A DNA stretch of 64,000 bases from Winogradskyella helgolandensis (GCF_013404085.1 NZ_JABFHO010000001.1:682001-746000); one strand, 5' to 3'; positions 34,244 to 44,942 are shown, numbered from the stretch's first letter. The notes: generated by a model from the letters alone, not told the origin. Numbers and translations are program-made.

Positions 34244-35977
34244 ATGGCCGTAAATAAAAATGCATTAATACGATATAAAACCATTGATAAATGTCTTCAA
34301 AATCATTTTAGACAATGGACACTCAACGATTTAATTGAAGCTGTTTCTGACGCACTTTATGATTATGAAGGTAAAGATGTAGATGTTAGCAAACGTACTG
34401 TGCAATTAGATTTGCAAATGATGCGTAGCGATAAGTTGGGATATAATGCACCAATTGTAGTTTACGATCGTAAGTTTTATAAGTATGAGGATGCGGATTA
34501 TAGTATTACCAACAGCCCAATTTCCAATCAAGATTTGAATAAATTATCTGAAGCGGTTTCTTTTTTAAAACAGTTTCAAGGCTTTTCTCATTTTAATGAA
34601 TTAGGCAGTATGGTTCAGAAATTAGAAGATCATGTTTATACTCAAAAAACACATGAGAGATCTTTAATAGATTTTGAAAAGAATGATAATTTAAAAGGCT
34701 TAGAATTTTTAGATCAGTTGTATCAATTTATATTAAAAAAGGAAGCGATTGAAATCACGTATCAATCATTTAAAGCCCGCAAAGAAAGCACCTTTTTATT
34801 TCATGGTTATTTGTTAAAAGAATTCAGAAACCGATGGTTTTTAATTGGAAAAAGACGAAAAAATGAAGGTATCATGAATTTAGCTTTAGACCGAATAATT
34901 TCAATTAAAAAAAGTGAGAAGCCTTATAATTTTGATGTTAATTTTGATATCGAAACATTTTATAAAAACGCTATTGGAGTTTCTGTAAGTCCGACATTAG
35001 AACCAGAAAAAGTAATCCTTTACATCACCCACAAGCAAGCACCATACATATTAACCAAACCTTTTCATCATTCGCAAAAAGAGATTGATAGAGATCATTA
35101 TGGAGTCACCATTACTTTAGATGTTCAATTAAATTTTGAATTAGAAAAAGAGATTTTAGGTTTGGGTGAAGGTATAAAAGTGATTGCTCCAGAACGCTTA
35201 AAACGAAATATAACAGAACGCTTATATGATGCCGTTGATACCTACGAAACTGAGATTAATGACAAAAGCCTAAGAACGATTGCAAAACGCTTAGAACATA
35301 AAGGTTTTGGAATGCTCAATCATGTCTACACCAAACGTGACATTAGAAAATTAAAATCGCGATTTGATACTTATTTTAAAGAACACAATGAGCAGACTTT
35401 TGGAATGCGTGAAGTCCTCAAAAAGATGCCCGAATTAAAAGATATTCTATTCAATAAGAATTTTAGAAAAGTGGTGAAATCCATAGACAAAAAGACCTTT
35501 TTAACCAAAGCGATATATTTTGACAAATCACCAAAAGACAATTGGTATGTGACATGGCATCAAGACGTACAGATTAATGTTTTAGAGAAAATTGAAACAA
35601 AAGGCTTTTCAGCTTGGACAAATAAAAAAGGAGTTATAAGTGTACGTCCACCTGAAGAAATTTCTAAAAATACATTTTCAATGCGAATTCATCTCGATGA
35701 TACCACTGTTAAAAATGGAGCACTTAAAGTGATTCCAGGTTCTCATAATAAACAGTTGCGTACTGAAGAAATTAAACTAATTAGTACGAATTCGATTCCT
35801 TTTGTGAGCGAAGTATCCTCTGGAGGTGTGCAATTATTGAAGCCATTAGTATTGCATGCTTCGTCTGAAACTACGGTTCAAAAAAGACGACGTGTTTTAC
35901 ATTTAGAGTTTTCGTCTATAGAATTACCACAGGGTTTACAGTATGCAGAAAGAGAAGATTTATTTAGTAATTCTTAA
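34244..35977 (+). CDS. WYL regulator fused to phytanoyl-CoA-dioxygenase-like domain
   Basis: 577 aa. Residues 1-85 look like a winged-helix DNA-binding domain (VSKRTVQLDLQMMRSD). Residues about 150-335 form a WYL-type ligand-sensing region (ITYQSFKARKESTFLFHGYLL ... RNRWFLIGKRR, ALDRI). From about 345 to the end is a PhyH-like 2-oxoglutarate/Fe(II) dioxygenase. Its metal triad is His439-x-Asp441 (WHQDVQ) and His538 (VLHASSETT), with NGALKVIPGSH and the basic RRRVLH for 2-oxoglutarate. WYL proteins regulate defence and RNA-repair loci, and the catalytic fusion is unusual. The only plus-strand gene of the island, it probably acts on the TRCGYA-N7-TGCGTA sites. Its 3' end overlaps the convergent ABC gene by 18 bp. 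Confidence 0.87.
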   Translation: MAVNKNALIRYKTIDKCLQNHFRQWTLNDLIEAVSDALYDYEGKDVDVSKRTVQLDLQMMRSDKLGYNAPIVVYDRKFYKYEDADYSITNSPISNQDLNKLSEAVSFLKQFQGFSHFNELGSMVQKLEDHVYTQKTHERSLIDFEKNDNLKGLEFLDQLYQFILKKEAIEITYQSFKARKESTFLFHGYLLKEFRNRWFLIGKRRKNEGIMNLALDRIISIKKSEKPYNFDVNFDIETFYKNAIGVSVSPTLEPEKVILYITHKQAPYILTKPFHHSQKEIDRDHYGVTITLDVQLNFELEKEILGLGEGIKVIAPERLKRNITERLYDAVDTYETEINDKSLRTIAKRLEHKGFGMLNHVYTKRDIRKLKSRFDTYFKEHNEQTFGMREVLKKMPELKDILFNKNFRKVVKSIDKKTFLTKAIYFDKSPKDNWYVTWHQDVQINVLEKIETKGFSAWTNKKGVISVRPPEEISKNTFSMRIHLDDTTVKNGALKVIPGSHNKQLRTEEIKLISTNSIPFVSEVSSGGVQLLKPLVLHASSETTVQKRRRVLHLEFSSIELPQGLQYAEREDLFSNS

Positions 35978-36874
35978 ACATATTTCGTCATCGGCCTTGA
36001 GGCTTTCTGAGTGCTCAATAAATATAAATTCTGATTTATACTGCGCTTGAATTAACCAAAAACTAGCATTAAAATAAGACGTTATTACCGTCGCTTTTAA
36101 ATCCGATTTTTCTACAATTTGAATCTGATGCGCATACATAATCCCATAAGGTTCAATGACATTAAATTCACCAAAAAACGAGGCAATTAATGGGCGTCTA
36201 GGATTTTTATATAAGTTTTGAGGAGTGTCTTTAGCTATGATTTCTGCTTCATTAAGCACAATCATTTGGTCTGCAAAGCCAAGCACGTCATTTCTGTCGT
36301 GAGTAGCAACGATACAAGCTATATTTTTTGATTTTAAATAATTAAAAACATTACGTCGCAAACCTTGTTTTTGGAAATTATCAATATGACTAAAGGGTTC
36401 GTCCAACAGTAAGATTTCAGGCTCTTTTGCTAATGCTCTTGCGATCGCTACCCTTTGCTTTTGGCCACCGCTTAAAAATTTAACTTTGGTTTTCGCAAAG
36501 GCTTCCAATTCTACAACCTTAATAAGTTCCTCTGTTCGCCTTTGCTTTTCTTCAGGATAAAAACGCGATAAGTGCTTCCCTATATTTTCTTCCACTGAAG
36601 TTACGGGCATTAAATCAAATTCTTGGGTCACGTATTTCATAAAATCATAACCCACAACCAAATTGTATTTTGGGCCAAGAATTTCTTCATCCTTCCAAAA
36701 AATGTGACCTTCCTTTAAATCGTATTCGCCATAAATAAGTTTGAGAAGTGTACTTTTTCCCGAACCACTTTCTCCAATAATAGCAAGATGCTCTCCGGCT
36801 TTGACTTTAAAGTCAATCGCTTTTAAAACCTTAGTTTTAGAATACCCAAAAGTGACATGTTTTACTTGAAGCAT
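35960..36874 (-). CDS. ABC transporter ATP-binding protein
   Basis: 304 aa. Walker A GESGSGKST (34-42), Q-loop TQEFDLMP, signature LSGGQKQRVAIARAL, Walker B ILLLDEPFSHID and the switch His in VATHDRND are all present. A C-terminal extension of about 70 aa resembles TOBE-type regulatory folds. No permease is adjacent, so the substrate is unknown. It is convergent with, and overlaps by 18 bp, the WYL-PhyH gene. Confidence 0.92.
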   Translation of the reverse strand: MLQVKHVTFGYSKTKVLKAIDFKVKAGEHLAIIGESGSGKSTLLKLIYGEYDLKEGHIFWKDEEILGPKYNLVVGYDFMKYVTQEFDLMPVTSVEENIGKHLSRFYPEEKQRRTEELIKVVELEAFAKTKVKFLSGGQKQRVAIARALAKEPEILLLDEPFSHIDNFQKQGLRRNVFNYLKSKNIACIVATHDRNDVLGFADQMIVLNEAEIIAKDTPQNLYKNPRRPLIASFFGEFNVIEPYGIMYAHQIQIVEKSDLKATVITSYFNASFWLIQAQYKSEFIFIEHSESLKADDEICLRITK

Positions 36875-36912
36875 GTTGCAAAAATACTACATCGTTAAAG
36901 AATTGTCATAAA

Positions 36913-36944
36913 AAAACCGTCCCGATTAATAGCAGGACGGTTTT
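36913..36944. terminator. Terminator between ABC ATPase and T9SS protein
   Basis: A 10-bp perfect stem (36913-36922 with 36935-36944), with T-runs on both strands (longer on the minus strand). It ends the FG-GAP/ASPIC gene. Confidence 0.88.
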
Positions 36945-36965
36945 GAACTATTTACAGTCTATAAA

Positions 36966-39461
36966 TTATTTCTTTATAAACTTTCGCTTTATAATTTTTC
37001 CTTCGGATTCTAATCTTAAAAAGTAAACTCCACTTGTTAAACTTGAAACATCAATAGTGCTCGATGTAAGTTTTTGGTTAAGCATACGTTTTCCATTCAC
37101 ATCAAAAACCGTTGCTATTTTATTAATAATGTCTGCAGACGTTTTTATGGTAAGTTCTGCTTCAACTGGGTTGGGATAAATCGTTACATCTATTAACGTT
37201 TCATCTATGATACTCAATGTTGAACCTTCAAAAATTGTATGCGATGTATTTATTTCAGGATTCTCAATAAAATCTACGGTACCAGATGGCCAATAAATAG
37301 TGATGCTGTTTATACTTGTTAAAGTACCAATACCAAAATGCGTATTTAATGTACTCATAAACTCAAAACCTTCTCCACTCCTAACATCTCTTATTTGGAT
37401 ACCATTATCTGTTTGTATTTCTACTCGTGCACCAATACCATTTATATTACTAGTTGTACCTACCGTATTAATTTTAATCCAATTATTACTATTTGTATTA
37501 TTTAGATAAATATTACCATTACTGAAAACATCTAAGAAACCATCATTATTAGTATCCCCAATAGCACCACTTGACGGAATATAATCATCACCAGGATTAT
37601 CATCAGAAAAATTAGTAAATGTGAAATCACCATTATTAAATAATATATCACCATTACTTAAAATATCCACATAACCATCATTATCGAAATCTGCTGGAGC
37701 ATTTTCTCGTCCTAATTGCGCGTCTAAAACTCCAGAACCCGCTGTGACATCAGTAAAAGTACCATCCCCATTATTACGCATCAATTTAGAATCTCCGTCA
37801 ACAGTACTACTAGCACCGACATAAACATCCATATCTCCATCGTTATCAAAATCTGCCCAAGCAGAAGACCAGGTTTGTACCAAGTCACCCAAATTTGAAG
37901 AATTATTATGACCTACACCTGGATAATTGGTATTGTGCCAACCATTACTATCTGCAATATTAACAAACACACCATTGCCATCGTTTCTCCATAACTCATT
38001 AATACTAATTGAAGAACCACCTCTACATTTCGCTATAAATAAATCCATATCTCTATCATTATCAAAATCTATCCAGACAGTTCCATAATTACCACCACCA
38101 GGTACCAAACCAAGACCATTTGGTAATGCTGTACTTTGACCTTGGTAAAAGGTTAAATCATTACTACCATCATTAATGTAATACACATTTGCTTGTACAT
38201 CATGACAAACAAAAGCATCTAAATGACCATCGTTATTTATATCAACGAAATTAGACCGTTGAGAGAACACATATTCTGATCCAGATATTTCTGTATAGTC
38301 CGTACCTGTATTGTTGGCTTTCATAAATGTAACACCACCATAACCTCCGTAGACAAGGTCGTTATAGCCATTGCGATCAAAATCTCCTGCAGCCAAACTC
38401 CAATCTGGAGTATTCTCTACTTCTGGCATTGCTATATTAATCATGTTAAAACCACCTGATGCCAATTGGTAATGCACATTTATAGTATTACCAGTAGTAG
38501 AAACAGAAACAACATCATCTAAAAAATCACCATTTAAATCTACAAGAGCAATATCGTAAGCACCTGTTGTATTTATCGGGTTTGAAGTAAATGCTGCTGG
38601 ATAACTAGAAGTATCTATTCCTGTTGTAAAACTTTCACTCATCCAATTGCTATACCCACCAGTATTACAAATTGCTCTTATATACATCATATAATCTGTT
38701 AATGGAGAAAGACTATTAAAGCTATAGCTATTTGTTCCTATCGTATTCCCAGAAGTTGGAATACCTTCAGAAGCTAACATTATAGCAACTTCCCAAGACG
38801 TTTCTGACCCACCTGCTACCCAATTAACGATAGCACCTGAGGCATTGATACTACTTACTGTTACCGATGACACATTGGGGCACTCTGGTGGAATAGAAGA
38901 ACTAATTAAAGGAGAATCGATACAAAAACCCCAACCATAAGAATTGTGATCGTCATAATAAATACGATATTTAAATCCTGTTAATTGCAATGCCGTAAAT
39001 GATGCAATATTTAAGCTTTCACTTGTAAAATTTGTTGAAGTTCCATCGCAAAAATTGGAATAATCTGAAGAATTATCTTCTAGCTCACTCCCCCAATTTA
39101 CCCATTCACTAATACTGACATCCCAATACTGAAGATGTAAAGATTGATCATTTTGCCATATATTAAAAACATAGGGAAATACAACCGCTAATTCCGTTTC
39201 GCCGACATTATATGCTGCACTAAGATCTATAATTGGAGACTCTACTGCAATAGTGTTATTAGAAGCTCCACCAGCAAGATTATCATCAAATGAAAATGAT
39301 GAACTTGTCAATGTTGGGTCTTCAAATAAATAGGCAGAATCGTAGCTTCCTGAAAGTGTCCATTGGCTATTAGGCCAATTCGCTACTTGATTTAATTGTT
39401 GCGCATAACTGTACGCATAAATCAAGGTTAAAAATAATGTAAAGAGTAATGTTTTTCTCAT
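36966..39461 (-). CDS. T9SS type A protein with FG-GAP/VCBS repeats and ASPIC/UnbV domain
   Basis: 831 aa. Signal peptide (to SYAQQ), an N-terminal MAM/jelly-roll-like region, and one fibronectin-III-like module (about 190-280). Multiple FG-GAP/VCBS repeats with calcium-binding DxDxDG-type loops follow (DFDRNGYNDLVYGG, DINNDGHLDAF, DFDNDRDMDLFI, DFDNDGDMDVYVG, DFDNDGYVDIL). Then an ASPIC/UnbV segment (INGIGARVEIQTDNG ... SITIYWPSG) and a C-terminal type A sorting tail (YPNPVEAELTI ... SGVYFLRLESEGKIIKRKFIKK). Secreted or surface-bound. It lies 10 bp after the diheme cytochrome gene, so the two are probably co-expressed. Confidence 0.92.
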   Translation of the reverse strand: MRKTLLFTLFLTLIYAYSYAQQLNQVANWPNSQWTLSGSYDSAYLFEDPTLTSSSFSFDDNLAGGASNNTIAVESPIIDLSAAYNVGETELAVVFPYVFNIWQNDQSLHLQYWDVSISEWVNWGSELEDNSSDYSNFCDGTSTNFTSESLNIASFTALQLTGFKYRIYYDDHNSYGWGFCIDSPLISSSIPPECPNVSSVTVSSINASGAIVNWVAGGSETSWEVAIMLASEGIPTSGNTIGTNSYSFNSLSPLTDYMMYIRAICNTGGYSNWMSESFTTGIDTSSYPAAFTSNPINTTGAYDIALVDLNGDFLDDVVSVSTTGNTINVHYQLASGGFNMINIAMPEVENTPDWSLAAGDFDRNGYNDLVYGGYGGVTFMKANNTGTDYTEISGSEYVFSQRSNFVDINNDGHLDAFVCHDVQANVYYINDGSNDLTFYQGQSTALPNGLGLVPGGGNYGTVWIDFDNDRDMDLFIAKCRGGSSISINELWRNDGNGVFVNIADSNGWHNTNYPGVGHNNSSNLGDLVQTWSSAWADFDNDGDMDVYVGASSTVDGDSKLMRNNGDGTFTDVTAGSGVLDAQLGRENAPADFDNDGYVDILSNGDILFNNGDFTFTNFSDDNPGDDYIPSSGAIGDTNNDGFLDVFSNGNIYLNNTNSNNWIKINTVGTTSNINGIGARVEIQTDNGIQIRDVRSGEGFEFMSTLNTHFGIGTLTSINSITIYWPSGTVDFIENPEINTSHTIFEGSTLSIIDETLIDVTIYPNPVEAELTIKTSADIINKIATVFDVNGKRMLNQKLTSSTIDVSSLTSGVYFLRLESEGKIIKRKFIKK

Positions 39462-39471
39462 ATCCTTTTTT

Positions 39472-40833
39472 TTAATTACAATTTATATTTAATGAGTTTA
39501 TCCATGCCTCAATAAGTTGAACCCCTTCCGTATGCACAATGGTACGTGCTAATAAGGGCATCCGAGTTGAGGGTTCTGTGGCACTTATTCTAAAATGCAT
39601 GACAGAATTTCTTGCGTCACCTGGCACTACAATGTGGTCAAGTCCAAAACCAAGATTAGTATCCGCCTCAATACAAACACCCATGTTAGTAATATCTTCG
39701 GTAGACAAAAAGTCTAATCGCATGGGTCTATATGAACAATGTGTATTTTCTGAGTGGCAATGTGCACAATTAATATCTAAGTAGGCTCTTACTCTTAGCC
39801 CCAACGTATGACTTTCGTCACTATAATCTGGAAGTGTTGAAATTGTTGCCGGTAATGTATTTTCTATATACCCAAGACTTACCAACTTTTCTAATTGATT
39901 TGCTGTACCATCACTATAATCATAGCTTAAATTTAAGTTCCTCGGTTTAGGACCAATTGGTCTTGCTATTTCGAATACTTTATGACAGGTGTGACATTCC
40001 GCCGCAGAAGGAATTCTATATTCTACAGATTTAGTCTCTCCATCTTGCTGCCATTGCACATCTACATAGCTTCCATTCATATCCAACAAAGCTTCTGATT
40101 GTTCGTTATTCCAAGCATAATTTGCAAAAATCCAACCTTCTTGTTTTCTAATTATTAATCGTGTTTCTAAAATTTGTGTTGTGTTATCCGGAAGGACATT
40201 ATCGTAGTAAAAGTTCTTTATTAAAATGGTTCCCACAGGAAAATCTAAAAGTTCATTTTCATTTATAAATGAAGCTTTACTATTGTTGGGCATCCAGATG
40301 AAACGCTTTTTCTTCGCATAATCACTAAATAAAGTGGAATTTAAACTATATGGAATTACACCATTAGTAGGCTCTAAGTTTTGTAATTCCCCTTCAAAAA
40401 ATTGATAGTCTGACAATGATGAAAATGGCATATTCTCTAAGTCGTAAAGAACACTAGAGCTTGATGTGATAGTCACAGAAATTTGTTCAGTTTTACAATC
40501 TCCCGAAGTGCTGCAGATAGTATATTCAAAATTATCTACACCAACTTCATTCGGATTAGCCGTATATTTTATATGGTCGTCACTTGGGTTGCTGGGTGTA
40601 TTATTAACATCTATTATTACAACGCTCCCCTTAACAGGTTGACTCAGTGACAATTCTCCGGTTACAGGAATATTAAAATCATTAAGAAATATAAAAATTT
40701 CAATTTCTGAATTTTGGACAATAGTCAAATTATCCGGGTTAGTTTCAATGATTAATGGAGATAAGCCATCATCACTGCCACAAGAACACAGAAACAAAAC
40801 TGAAAGAAAAAATAGAATGTAATTTTTTTTCAT
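39472..40833 (-). CDS. SO2930-family diheme c-type cytochrome lipoprotein
   Basis: 453 aa. Lipoprotein signal peptide with lipobox LFLCSC, then an Ig/cadherin-like domain (about 25-120). The conserved SO2930-family region follows, with two CxxCH haem sites (CHTCHK, CAHCHS) and further His/Met ligands near the C-terminus (RMPLLAR). Likely an outer-membrane or periplasmic electron carrier. The frame opens with TTG two codons upstream; the ATG at 40833 is chosen. It forms a pair with the downstream ASPIC-type T9SS protein. Confidence 0.87.
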   Translation of the reverse strand: MKKNYILFFLSVLFLCSCGSDDGLSPLIIETNPDNLTIVQNSEIEIFIFLNDFNIPVTGELSLSQPVKGSVVIIDVNNTPSNPSDDHIKYTANPNEVGVDNFEYTICSTSGDCKTEQISVTITSSSSVLYDLENMPFSSLSDYQFFEGELQNLEPTNGVIPYSLNSTLFSDYAKKKRFIWMPNNSKASFINENELLDFPVGTILIKNFYYDNVLPDNTTQILETRLIIRKQEGWIFANYAWNNEQSEALLDMNGSYVDVQWQQDGETKSVEYRIPSAAECHTCHKVFEIARPIGPKPRNLNLSYDYSDGTANQLEKLVSLGYIENTLPATISTLPDYSDESHTLGLRVRAYLDINCAHCHSENTHCSYRPMRLDFLSTEDITNMGVCIEADTNLGFGLDHIVVPGDARNSVMHFRISATEPSTRMPLLARTIVHTEGVQLIEAWINSLNINCN

Positions 40834-41003
40834 ACACAATGCTGATACACTATCAATAAAACAGTTAAATGTTTAAAAACCCTACAAAAGTTAGCTAAAA
40901 AAAATCAATAGTCACCTGAAACAGAATTTTATATTAAGAATTCTGCAGTTTCTGACATCGACCAAGTAAACAGTAAAAGAATCTAACTACAATTTCGGAA
41001 GCA

Positions 41004-43172
41004 CTAATCTTTTACTTTTTCTTCAGTTTTTGATGGTAATACTTCAAATCCCATATTATATAATGTAAAACCAAAAATGTCTGCGTATTGTTCAATGGTT
41101 TTACTAACAGGTGTACCAGCTCCATGACCAGCATCCGTTTCAATTCTAATCAATGTAGGGTTATTACCCGTTTGTTTACTTTGTAATTCGGCAGCAAACT
41201 TAAAACTGTGTGCTGGTACTACGCGATCATCATGATCTCCAGTAGTAACTAATGTTGCAGGATATTCTACACCTGCTTTCACATTATGCACAGGTGAGTA
41301 GGCTTTAAGGTAATCAAACATTTCCTTACTGTCTTCTGCAGTTCCGTAATCGTAAGCCCAACCCGCTCCAGCAGTAAACGTATGGTAACGTAACATATCT
41401 AGAACGCCAACTCCTGGCAAGGCTACTTTCATTAACTCTGGGCGTTGGGTCATTGTTGCTCCAACTAATAAACCTCCATTAGACCGGCCGCTAATAGCTA
41501 AGTAATCTGATGATGTATATTTTTCTGAAATAAGATATTCTGCAGCAGCAATAAAATCGTCAAATACGTTTTGCTTTTTAAGCTGCGTTCCTGCGTTGTG
41601 CCATGCTTTTCCATATTCACCACCTCCTCTAAGGTTAGGTACAGCATAAATTCCTCCTTGCTCTAACCAAACCGTATTTGCAATACTAAAACTTGGTGTT
41701 AAACTGATATTAAATCCGCCATAACCATAAAGAATTGTTGGGTTTTTACCGTTGAGCTTTATGCCTTTTTTGTGTGTAATAATCATGGGTACCTTAGTAC
41801 CATCTTTAGAGTTATAAAATACTTGCTTGCTTTCGTAATCTTCTGGATTGAAATCAATACTCGGTTTTTTATATAATTCAGAGGTCCCGTTTTCTATATC
41901 GTATTTATAAATACTTCCAGGGGTTACATAGTTCGTAAAAGAATAATACAATTCTTTTTCGTCTTTCTTTGCACCAAAACCAGAAGCCGTACCAATGCCT
42001 GGTAATTCAACTTCTCGTATTAGTTTCCCATTATAATCGTACTGCAATACTTTTGAAACGGCATCAACCATATAATTGGCGAAAAAGTAACCTCCACCAG
42101 TTGATGGACTTAGAACATTTTCTGTTTCAGGAATAAAATCTATCCAATTTTCTGGAGTTGGATTTGAAGCATCTACAGTTACAATTTTTTGATTAGGCGC
42201 GCCCAAATTCGTCATTATGTAAAGCTTAGACCCAACGTTTTCAATAATGTTTGAATCACTATCGGTATGATCTAAAATCGTTATAAGTTTACCATTTGGT
42301 TTTGATAAATCTTTAATAAAAAGCTTATTACCAGACGTTGATACACTTGCTGTTATAATTAAGAAATTATCATCTTCAGTAACTCCGGCTCCAATATATC
42401 TGTGTTTTTCTTCTGGTGTACCACCAAAGATTAATTGATCTTCAGTTTGTTTTGTGCCTAATTTGTGATAATATACTTTGTGTTGATCTGTTTTTGCTGA
42501 TAATTCACTTCCTTCTGGCTTATCATAACTTGAGTAATAAAACCCTTCGTTTTTATACCAAGACATACCGCTAAATTTGATATCGACCAATGTATCTTCA
42601 ACAATTTCATTGGTTTCCACATTCATGACCAAAATTTTTCTCCAGTCGCTTCCTCCTTCAGAAATAGCATAGGCTAAAGTTTTTCCGTTTTTTGAAAAGC
42701 TCATACCTCCTAATGAAATAGTTCCGTCTTCTTTAAATGTATTCGGATTTAAGAAAACCTCAGCGGTTTTAGGATCTTCACCTGTTTTGTATCTGTAAAT
42801 TACGGATTGATTTTGTAAACCATCATTTTTCGAAAAATACGTATAATCACCTTCAACATATGGTGCACTGATTTTTTCATAATTCCAAAGCTTTGTAAGG
42901 CGCTCTTTTAATTCTTCGCGGTAAGGAATATTGTCCAAATACCCGAAAGTAGCTATATTTTGAGCCTTAACCCATGCTTCTGTCTCTTTACTTCTATCGT
43001 CTTCTAACCAACGGTAAGGATCGGCTACTGATTCACCAAAGTAAGTGTCTATAGTATCTATTTTATGAGATTCCGGGTAATCTACGGTAATAATCTTTTT
43101 CACAGTTTCAGTTTCGTTTTTACAGGACACAAAAATTGTTAGCACTAAGACAAGATGAAGTATTTTTTTCAT
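41004..43172 (-). CDS. Prolyl oligopeptidase (S9A) lipoprotein
   Basis: 722 aa. Lipoprotein-type leader (IFVSCKNE), N-terminal cap, seven-bladed propeller (about 75-420), and C-terminal alpha/beta-hydrolase domain. The nucleophile Ser sits in [10 protein letters not shown], the Asp in DHDDRVVP and the His in DAGHGAG. Cleaves short proline-containing peptides. Periplasmic or outer-membrane. A 17-bp perfect palindrome lies downstream (43280-43319), between this gene and asd. Confidence 0.95.
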   Translation of the reverse strand: MKKILHLVLVLTIFVSCKNETETVKKIITVDYPESHKIDTIDTYFGESVADPYRWLEDDRSKETEAWVKAQNIATFGYLDNIPYREELKERLTKLWNYEKISAPYVEGDYTYFSKNDGLQNQSVIYRYKTGEDPKTAEVFLNPNTFKEDGTISLGGMSFSKNGKTLAYAISEGGSDWRKILVMNVETNEIVEDTLVDIKFSGMSWYKNEGFYYSSYDKPEGSELSAKTDQHKVYYHKLGTKQTEDQLIFGGTPEEKHRYIGAGVTEDDNFLIITASVSTSGNKLFIKDLSKPNGKLITILDHTDSDSNIIENVGSKLYIMTNLGAPNQKIVTVDASNPTPENWIDFIPETENVLSPSTGGGYFFANYMVDAVSKVLQYDYNGKLIREVELPGIGTASGFGAKKDEKELYYSFTNYVTPGSIYKYDIENGTSELYKKPSIDFNPEDYESKQVFYNSKDGTKVPMIITHKKGIKLNGKNPTILYGYGGFNISLTPSFSIANTVWLEQGGIYAVPNLRGGGEYGKAWHNAGTQLKKQNVFDDFIAAAEYLISEKYTSSDYLAISGRSNGGLLVGATMTQRPELMKVALPGVGVLDMLRYHTFTAGAGWAYDYGTAEDSKEMFDYLKAYSPVHNVKAGVEYPATLVTTGDHDDRVVPAHSFKFAAELQSKQTGNNPTLIRIETDAGHGAGTPVSKTIEQYADIFGFTLYNMGFEVLPSKTEEKVKD

Positions 43173-43279
43173 AATTAAGCTTTTAGAAATAAAACAATAT
43201 TATTTCAAATATAAGGTTTTAGTTATTTGATATTATCAAACCGCTAAAAACTTACAGAACCTGGGTCCGTAATATAGAC

Positions 43280-43319
43280 AGCATTTCAACTAATTATATA
43301 ATTAATTAGTTGAAATGCT
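43280..43319. other. 17-bp perfect inverted repeat
   Basis: 43280-43296 pairs perfectly with 43303-43319 (6-nt loop). It lies between the asd stop and the start side of the peptidase gene. There is no T-run, so it is more likely an mRNA 3' structure of asd or a protein-binding site. Confidence 0.6.
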
Positions 43320-43366
43320 TGAAAATATTGCTATTATGAAAAAAATTAAAATACGTGTTTATGGTA

Positions 43367-44356
43367 TTACACTAAACCATTTTCAATAAGATATTCGGCA
43401 ATTTGAACCGTATTTGTAGCTGCTCCTTTTCTAAGGTTATCACTAACAACCCACATATTTAGAGTGTTTGGTTGAGAACCATCTCGTCTTAATCTACCTA
43501 CAAAAACATCATCTTTACCATGTGCAAACATTGGCATTGGATATGAATTTGTTTCTAAATTATCTTGAATTGTAATACCATCAGTAGCATTAAGAAGTTG
43601 TCTTACTTCATTAACGTCAAAATCATTTTCAAACTCAACGTTTATTGCTTCACTATGTCCACCAGCTGTTGGAATTCTAACAGCAGTTGCAGTAACGGCA
43701 ATAGTGCGATCTCCTAATATTTTTTGAGTTTCGTTTACCAACTTCATTTCTTCTTTGGTATATCCATTATCTTCAAAAACATCGCAATGTGGAATTGCAT
43801 TTTTATGAATTGGGTAAGGATAAGCCATGTCTCCTTTTATACCTGAAATTTCATTTTCCATCTGCTCAACGGCTTTTACTCCAGTCCCAGAAACAGATTG
43901 ATATGTTGAAACAACAATACGTTTAATTTTATATTTTTTATGAAGTGGTGCCAATGCCATCACCATCTGAATCGTAGAACAGTTAGGATTAGCAATAATT
44001 TTATCTGTTTTTTCTAACTCACTAGCATTAATTTCTGGAACTACTAATTTTTTAGAAAGATCCATTCTCCATGCTGAAGAATTATCAATAACGGTTGTAC
44101 CAACTTCCGCAAATTTTGGAGCCCATTCTAATGAGGTATTTCCACCTGCAGAAAACAAAGCAATATCCGGACGTTTTTCAATAGCAGTAGGAATACTAAT
44201 TACCTCAATATCTTTGCCCTTGAATTTTAATTTATTACCAACAGAACGTTCTGAAGCTACTAATAATAATTCGTCTAAAGGAAAATTACGCTCCTCTAAT
44301 ACTTTAAGCATTACGTTACCCACCATGCCTGTTGCACCTACAATTGCTACTTTCAT
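43367..44356 (-). CDS. asd: Aspartate-semialdehyde dehydrogenase
   Basis: A 329-aa NADPH-dependent enzyme making aspartate semialdehyde for lysine, threonine, methionine and diaminopimelate. Nucleotide-binding GATGMVGNVM at residue 8, active-site Cys in NPNCSTIQMV, and the substrate region SGTGVKAVEQ. Followed (minus strand) by the long palindrome. Confidence 0.97.
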   Translation of the reverse strand: MKVAIVGATGMVGNVMLKVLEERNFPLDELLLVASERSVGNKLKFKGKDIEVISIPTAIEKRPDIALFSAGGNTSLEWAPKFAEVGTTVIDNSSAWRMDLSKKLVVPEINASELEKTDKIIANPNCSTIQMVMALAPLHKKYKIKRIVVSTYQSVSGTGVKAVEQMENEISGIKGDMAYPYPIHKNAIPHCDVFEDNGYTKEEMKLVNETQKILGDRTIAVTATAVRIPTAGGHSEAINVEFENDFDVNEVRQLLNATDGITIQDNLETNSYPMPMFAHGKDDVFVGRLRRDGSQPNTLNMWVVSDNLRKGAATNTVQIAEYLIENGLV

Positions 44357-44474
44357 AAAATATTTAATTTAAGATTTCAAAATTATGATATTTCTTTAAG
44401 TAAAGCATTCATTTTCACCTTAAAAATGTGACAAAAATAATGGGTTGTAATTATTAATTTTACAATAAAAAAAG

Positions 44475-44501
44475 AAACCCAGACTGGATCAGTCTGGGTT
44501 T
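44475..44501 (-). terminator. Terminator of mscL
   Basis: An 11-bp perfect stem (44475-44485 with 44491-44501), 5-nt loop, and a seven-base T-run on the minus strand. Confidence 0.92.
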
Positions 44502-44540
44502 AGTTAAAAATAATAGTGTAGCGATGACGCTATACGCGTT

Positions 44541-44942
44541 TTATTTTTTTAATGAATCTCTGATTTCAATTAATAAATCAACTTCAGATGGTCCTGCAGG
44601 CGCAGCTGGTGCAGGCTCTTCTTTCTTTTTCATATTGTTAACTCCTTTTACTACAAGGAACATTACAAATGCCACAATGATGAAGTCAATTACATTGGTT
44701 AAAAATGTACCATATTCTAAGAAAACATCACCTACCATTTCTCCAGCATCGTTTAATGTTCCCTCTTTTAATTGGTATCTCAACGCTTTAAAGTCTGAAT
44801 CGAAAATCATACCAATTAATGGAGATACGATACCTCCTGTAAATGCAGTAACCACTTCTTTAAAAGCAGCACCCATTACAAAACCGACAGCAATGTCTAC
44901 AAGGTTACCCTTCATTGCAAATTCTTTGAATTCTTTTAACAT
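44541..44942 (-). CDS. mscL: Large-conductance mechanosensitive channel
   Basis: 133 aa. N-terminal amphipathic helix LKEFKEFAMKGN, TM1 (VDIAVGFVMGAAFKEVVTAF), periplasmic loop, TM2 (FIIVAFVMFLVVKGVN) and a cytoplasmic helix. Osmotic safety valve of the inner membrane. It lies alone, with its own terminator. Confidence 0.97.
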   Translation of the reverse strand: MLKEFKEFAMKGNLVDIAVGFVMGAAFKEVVTAFTGGIVSPLIGMIFDSDFKALRYQLKEGTLNDAGEMVGDVFLEYGTFLTNVIDFIIVAFVMFLVVKGVNNMKKKEEPAPAAPAGPSEVDLLIEIRDSLKK

